A stretch of DNA of 8,994 nucleotides from Microbacteriaceae bacterium. GTDB lineage: Bacteria > Actinomycetota > Actinomycetes > Actinomycetales > Microbacteriaceae. The stretch is from assembly GCA_947455385.1 (NCBI GenBank), contig CANGNR010000043.1:1-8994 (forward strand). The letters are read 5' to 3'. The notes below the pieces were generated by a model. It was given only the letters and a program-made list of their open reading frames with translations, searched no databases and was not told the DNA's origin. The stretch's first letter is position 1. Each line of letters begins with the position of its first letter. Positions 1 through 4,965 of this stretch are shown here, piece by piece. The translations under genes were made by a program, and so were the position numbers.

Positions 1-1065
1 AACTGGCGGCAGGGCGGCCAATCTCTTGGTCAATTCGTAAACCGCGAGTTCTATCAAAATCGCATGGAAATCTGGCCGACGGCGGCCGATTTCGCCGGCG
101 AATCCAGCGTGACGCTGGACGTGATCGAACAGGGCAACAGGGCCGCCACGAGCATCGAGGGTTCAAACGAGAGCCTTGATGCAGAGGTTATGCGCACCGT
201 GGGGCTCGTGCTCGAGCATGCCAGAGACCTGCCCCAGCAGTCTCTGTTGGTTGCCACAGCATCTGCGGCTCATGCCAGCCGTCTGCGTGAACAAGTCAAC
301 AAGGCAATCGGCATGCGCAACGACCTCGGCACATTCTTTGAGGCTCACGGTGGCGAGAGTTTCGACATCGTCGCCATTTCCGATCTTCAGCATCGAGTTG
401 CCGACCGAGTTATCTTCTCGATTGGGTTTGGCCGCACGAGCCACGGATCTGTGCTTAGCAACTTTGGCCAGCTCAGCGAGGCGCACGGCAGACGCTATCT
501 GGCCAACCTGCTGGTGAGCGCTCGACGCCAAATCACAATCGTTTCTTGCTTCGGCCCACAAGATTTGCCGACTGACCGCCTGGCAAACGGTGCCCTGCTG
601 CTGCGCGAATTGCTCGACGCGGCGAATGCGCAGTGGAACGCCGACGAGGAGTCGATGAGCCCAATGCTCCGCGACCTGGTCGGGCGAATCCGCAAGTTTG
701 GCGCGCGAGCAAAACTTAACTTCGGCGACCTGATTCCTATGGCCGTGGGATATGCCAACAATTCGGCCGTCGTCTTTGACGACTCGAGCCTGCACGGATA
801 CAACCTCACCGAGAAACTGCGCCTCTACCCGGCTCTGCTGAAAACGATGGGTTGGGAGTACCTTCGAGTGCACAGCTTCGAGATGTTTGCCGACCCTCAA
901 TCGCTCGCGGTTCGAATCGGCGATGCCCTGGGCATGCAGGTGACTAAGCGGGCGGTTCCGCTGTTCGATGTGCCGCACAGCGACGATAAGCCCAAGAGCC
1001 CAAGAGACCTCGATGGTTCGAACGATCGGCGACTGCTCGACGATAAGCCGCCGCACTGGGCTTAG
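1..1065 (+). CDS. SF1-type helicase/AAA ATPase, C-terminal part (5' truncated by window)
   Basis: The frame is open from base 1, so only the last 354 codons are present; the ATG at 64 is internal. The start (WRQGGQSLGQFVN, fragment residues 2-14) and RVIFSIGFGRT (136-146) followed by LANLLVSARRQ (167-177) look like the second RecA-like domain of the large DUF4011/AAA_11-AAA_12 helicases common in Microbacteriaceae. The segment at about 220-310, ending in a GW.YLRVHSFEMF..P pattern, resembles the MTES_1575-type restriction-endonuclease-like domain at the end of such proteins. Two oddities are visible. The motif VI position that usually reads T-R-A-R reads V172-S-A-R175. The nuclease-like core has P246 and F259 where an Asp and a Glu would be expected. 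Inference: a nucleic-acid-dependent ATPase or helicase with a probably inactive nuclease fold. It converges on the FmdB gene with an 11-base gap. The family call is from recalled sequence patterns. Confidence 0.72.
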   Translation, partial: NWRQGGQSLGQFVNREFYQNRMEIWPTAADFAGESSVTLDVIEQGNRAATSIEGSNESLDAEVMRTVGLVLEHARDLPQQSLLVATASAAHASRLREQVNKAIGMRNDLGTFFEAHGGESFDIVAISDLQHRVADRVIFSIGFGRTSHGSVLSNFGQLSEAHGRRYLANLLVSARRQITIVSCFGPQDLPTDRLANGALLLRELLDAANAQWNADEESMSPMLRDLVGRIRKFGARAKLNFGDLIPMAVGYANNSAVVFDDSSLHGYNLTEKLRLYPALLKTMGWEYLRVHSFEMFADPQSLAVRIGDALGMQVTKRAVPLFDVPHSDDKPKSPRDLDGSNDRRLLDDKPPHWA

Positions 1066-1076
1066 CCCGCCGATAG

Positions 1077-1277
1077 TTAGTCTTTAGAGCCGCTGCTCGG
1101 CTTTGCCGAGTCGGTGCGATAGAAGCCTGAGCCTTTGAAGGTGACTCCGACCTGACCGAATACCTTGCGCAGCTCGCCCCCACACTCGGGGCACTTCGTC
1201 AGCGAGTCTTCGCTGAACGACTGCTGCACGTCAAAGGCGTGGTCGCAGTTCTTGCACTTGTATGAGTAGGTAGGCAT
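1077..1277 (-). CDS. FmdB-family zinc ribbon protein (Ruc/Rv0991c-like)
   Basis: 66 residues starting MPTYSYKC, the hallmark start of FmdB/CxxC-CxxC regulatory proteins. The ATG at 1277 is chosen over an upstream ATG at 1316 because the family always begins MPxYxYxC and the longer form would overlap the cyclo-ligase gene. Cysteines C8, C11, C29 and C32 form one zinc knuckle. They are followed by LRKVFG and a Gly/Ser/Lys-rich, probably disordered tail (about 55-66). The name FmdB comes from a putative regulator of formamidase genes. The mycobacterial member at the same position, Rv0991c, is reported as a redox-controlled chaperone with a disordered tail, so a role in oxidative protein quality control is plausible (inference from synteny). 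It is the second gene after the cyclo-ligase, 26 bases downstream. No clear Shine-Dalgarno is seen, which suggests co-transcription with weak initiation. Confidence 0.85.
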   Translation of the reverse strand: MPTYSYKCKNCDHAFDVQQSFSEDSLTKCPECGGELRKVFGQVGVTFKGSGFYRTDSAKPSSGSKD

Positions 1278-1303
1278 CGGATCAATTTTACGCGGATGTC
1301 GAC

Positions 1304-1849
1304 TCAGCGTTCGCACACGATGTGTCCGTCGATGCCGATGTCGTGCGGCTCCACCGGCACGGCATCGACAACCTCGCCCTCATGCACGAGTGCGATGATC
1401 AGCGCATCCGGGTTTGCCTGCTCCAGGGTACGGTCATAGAAGCCGCGGCCGCGACCGAGGCGCCCACCGTTCTCATCGACCGCGACTGCGGGCACGACCA
1501 CCAGAGTCGCGTCCGCGAGCTTCGCGACCTTGCCCTTGGGTTCATCGAAGCCGAAGATCCCCGGCTCGGTCTCGCCGTTATAGGCAACCCACGTTATGGT
1601 GCCATCCTGGTTTGAAACCGGCAGAAGCACTCGCTTGCCAGCGCCAAAGGCGGCCTCAACGAAGGTGCGCGTCTCAGGTTCGTCGCCAAACGAGAGGTAG
1701 CAGGCGATCACCTGGTCATCCTCGGCGAGTTCGAGCAGGGCCTCGGTGAACTGGTCGGCGCAGTCGACATCTTGTACGTGCTGGGCTCGCTCTGCGCGCA
1801 GTTGAACTCGAAGTGCCTGCTTTGCCTGATTTACGTCGAGTTCGCTCAT
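1304..1849 (-). CDS. 5-formyltetrahydrofolate cyclo-ligase
   Basis: 181 residues, a normal length for this cytosolic enzyme, which uses ATP to convert 5-formyltetrahydrofolate to 5,10-methenyltetrahydrofolate and so returns a folate storage or by-product form to one-carbon metabolism. Visible family motifs are CYLSFGDEPETR (50-61), GIFGFDEP (97-104), VVVPAVAVDENGGRLG (117-132) running into GRGFYDR (134-140, the Gly-rich ATP/substrate loop), and a late EPHDIGIDGH. It starts at ATG 1849, divergent from the acetyltransferase with only 18 bases between start codons. No Shine-Dalgarno precedes it. On the minus strand CAAGAT lies seven bases before the ATG and could be a weak -10 for a leaderless transcript. 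It leads a two-gene unit with the zinc ribbon gene, as in mycobacteria (Rv0992c-Rv0991c). Confidence 0.93.
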   Translation of the reverse strand: MSELDVNQAKQALRVQLRAERAQHVQDVDCADQFTEALLELAEDDQVIACYLSFGDEPETRTFVEAAFGAGKRVLLPVSNQDGTITWVAYNGETEPGIFGFDEPKGKVAKLADATLVVVPAVAVDENGGRLGRGRGFYDRTLEQANPDALIIALVHEGEVVDAVPVEPHDIGIDGHIVCER

Positions 1850-1854
1850 GCGAC

Positions 1855-1860
1855 TAATCT
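1855..1860 (+). promoter_or_regulatory. -10 box for leaderless GNAT transcript
   Basis: TAATCT fits the actinobacterial TANNNT -10 pattern and ends seven bases before the GTG at 1868. Transcription would then begin at or next to the start codon. No Shine-Dalgarno lies before this GTG. The box sits in the 18-base gap between the divergent cyclo-ligase and acetyltransferase starts. No convincing -35 is seen; any -35 would lie inside the cyclo-ligase coding region. Confidence 0.45.
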
Positions 1861-1867
1861 TGCCATC

Positions 1868-2488
1868 GTGCCTAACTCATTCGCGCTCACCCACGGCGAC
1901 GTCAAACTGCGCATCGTTCGCATGCGCGACGCCAAGGCGATTCAAGACCTCGTGCTTTCGAATCGCGAATGGTTGCGCCCTTGGGAGGCAACAAACCCGG
2001 AAGCGCCGCAGAGTTTTGACTTTAAGGCTCAGATTCGCGGGCTGCTTAGGTCGATGGATGACCAGACCGGCATGCCTATGGTGATCGAGATGGATGGCCG
2101 AGTCGTCGGGCAGTTGAACGTTGCCAACATCCTCTATGGTTCTGTCTCGTCGGCCGTGATCGGCTACTGGATTTCGCCCGAGGTGGCTGGCAGGGGAGTC
2201 ACGCCGACCGCGGTGGCGTTGGCAACCGACTACCTTTTCAACATTGTTGGGCTGCACCGAGTCGAGATTGCCATTCGGCCAGAGAATGTGGCCAGCCTCA
2301 GGGTCGTCGAGAAGCTTGGTTTCAGATACGAGGGCCTCAAGCGTGGCTACATCCACATAAACGGCGGATGGCGAGACCACCTGATCTTCGCCTTGCTAGC
2401 CGATGAGGTTCGCGGCGGTGTGCTGAATCGTTGGCTAAGGGGCGAAGTGCCGGCCGTCGAATATCCGAGATTCGAAGAAAAAGATTAA
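1868..2488 (+). CDS. RimJ/RimL-family GNAT N-acetyltransferase
   Basis: 206 residues from the GTG at 1868. An open frame extends upstream to an ATG at 1772, but those codons lie over the cyclo-ligase gene and give a Cys-rich stretch unlike the family, whereas VKLRIVRMRDA at residues 12-22 is the usual RimJ beginning. GNAT features in order: first strand and helix (12-35), LRPWE (36-40), central strands through VVGQLNV (79-85) and IGYWISPEVAGRGV (98-111, containing the acetyl-CoA pyrophosphate loop A-G-R-G-V), then N140-V-A-S143 and EKLGFRYEG (148-156), typical of acetyltransferases acting on ribosomal protein or other N-terminal amines. The target cannot be read from sequence. In mycobacteria the gene at this place is rimJ (Rv0995), normally after galU and moeA, both absent here. 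It is followed after 52 bases by the membrane protein gene, which appears to have its own promoter. Confidence 0.88.
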   Translation: MPNSFALTHGDVKLRIVRMRDAKAIQDLVLSNREWLRPWEATNPEAPQSFDFKAQIRGLLRSMDDQTGMPMVIEMDGRVVGQLNVANILYGSVSSAVIGYWISPEVAGRGVTPTAVALATDYLFNIVGLHRVEIAIRPENVASLRVVEKLGFRYEGLKRGYIHINGGWRDHLIFALLADEVRGGVLNRWLRGEVPAVEYPRFEEKD

Positions 2489-2494
2489 ACACGC

Positions 2495-2523
2495 CGAATT
2501 AAATGAATTGGCAAATTAATTCG
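2495..2523. repeat. Perfect inverted repeat CGAATTAA-N13-TTAATTCG, operator candidate
   Basis: Two perfect 8-base arms (2495-2502 and 2516-2523) flank a 13-base AT-rich spacer. Arm centres are 21 bases apart, two helical turns, as expected for a dimeric DNA-binding protein contacting one face. The spacer contains the TTGGCA (2508-2513) that could be the -35 of the next gene. It is not a good intrinsic terminator, because the stem is short, AT-rich and lacks a T-run. Confidence 0.5.
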
Positions 2524-2534
2524 ACTCATATTCT
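2508..2534 (+). promoter_or_regulatory. Promoter of the SepX/GlpR-like gene (-35 TTGGCA, -10 TATTCT)
   Basis: TTGGCA (2508-2513) and TATTCT (2529-2534) are separated by 15 bases, somewhat short. The -10 fits TANNNT and ends six bases before ATG 2541, so the transcript would be leaderless. The GAGGT directly touching the ATG is too close to work as a normal Shine-Dalgarno. The -35 sits inside the inverted repeat at 2495-2523. Confidence 0.5.
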
Positions 2535-2540
2535 TGAGGT

Positions 2541-3008
2541 ATGAACATCTCATCGGCATCGGGCGGAATCGTCTTCGTTGTGCTCGCCGCCGTATGGTTG
2601 ATCGTCGCCGTGCCGGGCATGCGCGAGCGCGGTATTTTTCGCGAGAACACTCGTTCTCAGCGTCACCAGGCACGAATTTCTGAGGCTGCAGCGCGTGAAC
2701 GTCGGATTACGGCCGCGCCTCGCTCGGCCAGCAGGTCAGACGTCGAGCAGTGGCAGCGTGACCTAGAGGCTTTCGCCGCCCAGCAAGACAAGAACCTATA
2801 TGTTCCGGTTGATCCGCGAGCCTGGAGTCCGATGGCGCTGCCTACCCCGCAGACTGGCCGCAACTTTGGTGAGCTCGAGCAGGTTGAGTTCGCCGATGTT
2901 CACTCGTTTGAGGCTGCAAGGGCAGCATCGCTCGAAGCAGAGAATCCGATCGAGTGGGATGCCTCGACCATCGACGAAATACTTCGTCGCAGACGCGCCA
3001 ACGGCTAG
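2541..3008 (+). CDS. Single-pass membrane protein, probable short SepX/GlpR (Rv0996-type) counterpart
   Basis: 155 residues. One N-terminal membrane helix (about 9-26, ending in W19-L-I-V-A-V-P25) is followed at once by a basic stretch (R28-E-R and onward), so the N terminus probably faces out and the body lies in the cytoplasm. The remainder is hydrophilic: an Arg/Glu/Gln-rich helical region (about 34-82), a Pro-containing linker (about 88-105), and an acidic C-terminal part ending DEILRRRR. There is no enzyme motif. Identification rests on position directly after rimJ and on the helix pattern W-L-x-V-x-x-P followed by basic residues, which resembles the start of mycobacterial Rv0996 and the Streptomyces/Corynebacterium SepX/GlpR proteins (division and polar-growth membrane factors; GlpR is the receptor of the MoeA-like protein Glp). 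It is much shorter than those proteins as I recall them (over 300 residues), so the call is an inference. Otherwise: hypothetical membrane protein. Confidence 0.6.
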   Translation: MNISSASGGIVFVVLAAVWLIVAVPGMRERGIFRENTRSQRHQARISEAAARERRITAAPRSASRSDVEQWQRDLEAFAAQQDKNLYVPVDPRAWSPMALPTPQTGRNFGELEQVEFADVHSFEAARAASLEAENPIEWDASTIDEILRRRRANG

Positions 3009-3027
3009 CGCTCTGTCGCTTCGCAGG

Positions 3028-3033
3028 TAGAAT
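3028..3033 (+). promoter_or_regulatory. -10 box for the lysine-rich protein gene
   Basis: TAGAAT is a good -10 hexamer lying in the 73-base gap after the membrane protein gene. Initiation about seven bases downstream (near 3040) would give a leader of about 40 bases containing the hairpin at 3043-3057 and the AGGAG ribosome binding site. No clear -35 is seen. Confidence 0.5.
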
Positions 3034-3042
3034 TTTGATATC

Positions 3043-3057
3043 GCCACCGTAGGTGGC
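3043..3057 (+). other. 5'-leader hairpin GCCACC-GTA-GGTGGC
   Basis: A perfect 6-bp GC-rich stem with a 3-base loop lies just after the predicted transcription start and 13 bases before the AGGAG. It has no T-run after it, so it is unlikely to be a terminator of the upstream gene. A 5'-end stem of this sort can slow mRNA decay; that role here is an inference. Confidence 0.45.
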
Positions 3058-3070
3058 TGCCCCCAAATCT

Positions 3071-3075
3071 AGGAG
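3071..3075 (+). promoter_or_regulatory. Strong Shine-Dalgarno AGGAG of the lysine-rich gene
   Basis: AGGAG lies six bases before ATG 3082, an ideal spacing. It fixes the start codon and contrasts with the SD-less starts of several neighbours, suggesting high translation of this gene. Confidence 0.8.
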
Positions 3076-3081
3076 TATCAA

Positions 3082-3648
3082 ATGAGCCTGTTCGACCGTC
3101 TACAGCGCATCATCAAGAAATCGACCCCTGCCGTTCAGAAGGCAGTCAAGAACTCGCAGCCAGCTCTTGAGGAACTCGGCAAGAACATCGGTGAAGTTGC
3201 GGCGGCAATTGCCGTTGCCGCAAAGCCAGAGGTTGAGGCCGTCAAGAAGCAGGTAAAGAAGCAAGTCAACAAGACCGTCAAGGACATCGACAAGAAGTCG
3301 ACCGTTGTGGCCAAGAAGGCCGGCAAGGTTGCCGCCGAGCAGAAGGTTGCCGCCGAAAAGAAGGTTGCCGAAGGCGTAAAGGTTGCTAAGGCCAAGACCG
3401 CCGAGGCTAAGAAGACCGTCTCCAAGGTTGTCAAGGATGCCGAGAAGACCGTTGCCAAGGCAGTGAAGGATGCCGAGAAGTCGCTCAAGCCTGCCGCCAA
3501 GCCTGCAGCTAAGCCAGCCGCCAAGGCTCCGGCCGCTAAGAAGCCGGCTGCCAAGAAGGCACCGGCCGCAAAGCCTGCTGCCGCCAAGGCTCCGGCCGCT
3601 AAGAAGCCGGCTGCCAAGCCTGCCGCAAAGGCCGCTCCAAAGAAGTAG
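3082..3648 (+). CDS. Lys/Ala-rich histone H1-like protein with coiled, LEA-like middle
   Basis: 188 residues, about one quarter lysine, strongly basic, with no Cys or Trp. Three zones are visible. Residues 1-50 are less biased and amphipathic (MSLFDRLQRIIKK, then an Ala/Val stretch at about 38-48). Residues 50-136 are a Lys/Ala/Val/Glu helical region with 11-residue periodicity: VSKVVKDAEKT is directly followed by VAKAVKDAEKS, a hendecad pattern like LEA group 3 proteins. Residues 137-188 are PAAK/APAAKK repeats like histone H1 tails and the basic C-terminal tails of actinobacterial HupB and other DNA-binding proteins. The likely role is nonspecific nucleic acid binding, nucleoid compaction or stress protection, by composition only; there is no HU or winged-helix domain. 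It has its own -10, leader hairpin, strong AGGAG and dedicated terminator, so it is probably monocistronic and abundant. The tail contains a perfect 39-bp DNA repeat. Confidence 0.72.
   Translation: MSLFDRLQRIIKKSTPAVQKAVKNSQPALEELGKNIGEVAAAIAVAAKPEVEAVKKQVKKQVNKTVKDIDKKSTVVAKKAGKVAAEQKVAAEKKVAEGVKVAKAKTAEAKKTVSKVVKDAEKTVAKAVKDAEKSLKPAAKPAAKPAAKAPAAKKPAAKKAPAAKPAAAKAPAAKKPAAKPAAKAAPKK
3517..3555 (+). repeat. 39-bp direct repeat, copy 1
   Basis: This 39-base stretch is identical to 3580-3618, offset 63 bases (21 codons), in frame. It encodes AAKAPAAKKPAAK at residues 146-158. Identity at all wobble positions points to recent tandem duplication, not selection on the protein alone. Confidence 0.92.
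3580..3618 (+). repeat. 39-bp direct repeat, copy 2
   Basis: Perfect second copy, encoding residues 167-179 of the lysine-rich protein. The bases flanking the copies differ on both sides, so the identity ends exactly at 39 bases. Confidence 0.92.
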
Positions 3649-3657
3649 TCAAAGGTG

Positions 3658-3692
3658 AAGGGCCCCGACTTCGGTCGGGGCCCTTTCTTCTT
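3658..3692 (+). terminator. Intrinsic terminator, 12-bp stem with C(UUCG)G loop
   Basis: Arms 3658-3669 (AAGGGCCCCGAC) and 3674-3685 (GTCGGGGCCCTT) pair perfectly. They are closed by a C(UUCG)G tetraloop, an exceptionally stable loop, and followed by the T-rich TTCTTCTT. It begins nine bases after the stop of the lysine-rich gene and is that gene's terminator. It also separates the gene from the convergent epimerase; on the other strand only a short T-run follows the stem, so bidirectional action would be weaker. Confidence 0.95.
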
Positions 3693-3715
3693 AAACTCAG
3701 GTTGTTGCTTGCCGG

Positions 3716-4606
3716 CTAGTCGCGGCCGACCACCCATGCCGAAGCCTGGTCGAGAGTAGGGTATTTAAACTCGAAACCCGAGTCGAGCAGGCGCTGTGCG
3801 CTCATGTTCTGCGAGCAAAGCAGCAACTCGACGGCGGCCTCGCCCAAGAACAACCGCAGCGCGAACGCTGGCACCTTTGCGATTGCCGGACGGTGCAAGT
3901 GTCTGGCCAGCGACTTAACGATCTGCCCGCAGGTGGCAGCCTCTGGCGCGGTCAGGTTGTAGGGGCCGGAGGCATCCTTGTTTTCAATGAAGTGGATGAT
4001 GGCACGAGCCTCATCGGGCAGGCTAATCCAGGCCCACCACTGCTTGCCGCTGCCAAGTGCGCCGCCCAATCCCGCCCGAAGTAGTGGCAGGAGGCGCCCA
4101 AGCGCTCCAAGCTGACGTGACATCACCATCGTGGTTCGAACCAGGACAACGCGGGTCTTGGCCTTTAGGGCTTCGGCCTCCCATTGGGCGGCGAGATCCG
4201 CGAGAAATCCCGAGCCCTTTGGCGACTCCTCGGTGAGAACGCGGTCGCCCGAATCTCCATAGAAGCCGCTCGCCGATCCGCTAATCAAAACCTTCGGTGG
4301 ACTCTTGGCCGCGTTGATGGCAGAAACCAGAGTCCTGGTCGAATCGATGCGCGAGGCAATCAGTTCGCGCTTGTAATCCTTGCTCCAAGGAATGCGTCCA
4401 GTGGTTGCGCCTCCAAGGTTCACCACCGCGTCAATGTCTTCTAATGCGCCAGCTGCCAGTTCGCCCTTTGACGGGTTCCAGGCGAGTTCGCCATCGCCGG
4501 CAGCTCTGCCTCGCACGAGCGAAATGGGGGTGTGGCCAGCCGCCAGCAACTGCCGCTTCAGTTCGGTGCCGACAAGGCCGCTAGCGCCAGAAATCAAGAC
4601 TCGCAT
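3716..4606 (-). CDS. TIGR01777-family NAD(P)-dependent epimerase (SDR39U1-like)
   Basis: 296 residues, the usual length. The Rossmann start MRVLISGASGLVGTELKRQL has the G7-x-x-G10-x-x-G13 nucleotide loop. Further markers are VNLGGA (62-67), IPW with K79-R-E and S85-R (72-86, the family-specific segment), SGSASGFYGDSGDRVLTEE (109-127, holding the Tyr at 116), VLVRTTMVMS, and a C-terminal DUF1731-like region (about 245-296) with LLLCSQNMSAQRLLDSGF. Members are extended SDR proteins annotated as sugar-nucleotide epimerase or cell-division inhibitor SulA-like; the true substrate is generally unknown and the SulA label is misleading. It is the last gene of the minus-strand unit, 47 bases after the YciI-like gene. 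A ribosome site TTGGAG lies four bases before the ATG. It ends near the shared terminator region with the convergent lysine-rich gene. Confidence 0.9.
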   Translation of the reverse strand: MRVLISGASGLVGTELKRQLLAAGHTPISLVRGRAAGDGELAWNPSKGELAAGALEDIDAVVNLGGATTGRIPWSKDYKRELIASRIDSTRTLVSAINAAKSPPKVLISGSASGFYGDSGDRVLTEESPKGSGFLADLAAQWEAEALKAKTRVVLVRTTMVMSRQLGALGRLLPLLRAGLGGALGSGKQWWAWISLPDEARAIIHFIENKDASGPYNLTAPEAATCGQIVKSLARHLHRPAIAKVPAFALRLFLGEAAVELLLCSQNMSAQRLLDSGFEFKYPTLDQASAWVVGRD

Positions 4607-4631
4607 TTGGCTCCAAACTCAATCCGTGGAT

Positions 4632-4649
4632 GCCGCGAAAATCCGCGGC
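4632..4649. other. Intergenic GC hairpin between yciI-like and epimerase genes
   Basis: GCCGCG (4632-4637) pairs with CGCGGC (4644-4649) around a 6-base loop, just downstream of the YciI-like stop on the minus strand. There is no T-run after it in that direction, so it looks like an mRNA-stability or processing hairpin within the operon, or a weak attenuator, not a full terminator. Confidence 0.4.
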
Positions 4650-4653
4650 TCGG

Positions 4654-4935
4654 TTAGCTACTAAAAGGCCCGAAGATGGCATTCCATTCCGAGATCGTGC
4701 GCTCGCCAATCATGTTGGCCTGGTCGAATGGGTCTTGGTCGAGAAGTGCGCTCAGAGCCTCGACATCGTCGGCGCGCCAAATCAACAGCGCTGCCGGATA
4801 CCCAACCATAGGCCCGCTGGCGAGAAGGTTGCCGGCCTCGAGTTGGGTGGTCAGCCACGCGCGGTGCTGCGGTCTGACCTCGGCGAGGTGCTCCTCTGCT
4901 GCGGCATAAAAGTAGTTGACGGCATAAACGGGCAT
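4654..4935 (-). CDS. YciI-family protein
   Basis: 93 residues, typical of the small ferredoxin-like YciI family. The conserved His is seen in RPQHRAWL (H24), the SGP turn at 40-42, and the conserved Asp in DQDPF (D68); this His/Asp pair is thought to form the family's active-site pocket. The molecular function of most members is unknown; some relatives are dehydrochlorinase-like or accessory domains. The start at 4935 is firm: AAGGAG (minus strand, 4947-4942) is spaced six bases from the ATG. It lies 30 bases after the MFS gene and 47 before the epimerase gene, so it is probably co-transcribed with both. Confidence 0.9.
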   Translation of the reverse strand: MPVYAVNYFYAAAEEHLAEVRPQHRAWLTTQLEAGNLLASGPMVGYPAALLIWRADDVEALSALLDQDPFDQANMIGERTISEWNAIFGPFSS

Positions 4936-4965
4936 CTGTGACTCCTTGGGGTGTTCGACTTAAGC

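Noticed and set aside
163..1056. 297-codon open frame on the minus strand opposite the helicase gene
   Set aside because: Its composition is low-complexity His/Arg/Val/Gln without family motifs, and it lies fully antisense to a gene with clear helicase-type motifs. It is a by-product of high GC.
1278..1316. Longer FmdB start at 1316
   Set aside because: It would overlap the cyclo-ligase end and add a 13-residue basic stretch before the invariant MPTYSYKC family start.
1772..1867. N-terminal extension of the acetyltransferase to ATG 1772
   Set aside because: It would overlap the cyclo-ligase coding region by 78 bases and adds a Cys/Leu-rich stretch not typical of RimJ proteins. GTG 1868 with TAATCT just upstream fits better.
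3135..3737. 200-codon minus-strand frame rich in Ala/Gly/Phe/Leu that looks like a membrane protein
   Set aside because: It is simply the reverse complement of the Lys/Ala/Pro repeats of the lysine-rich gene and runs through the terminator. The apparent hydrophobic helices come from reading AAG as CTT and GCC as GGC.
4632..4649. Intrinsic terminator between the YciI-like and epimerase genes
   Set aside because: The stem is real, but no T-run follows on either strand and the epimerase has no clear promoter of its own. It is kept only as an intergenic hairpin.
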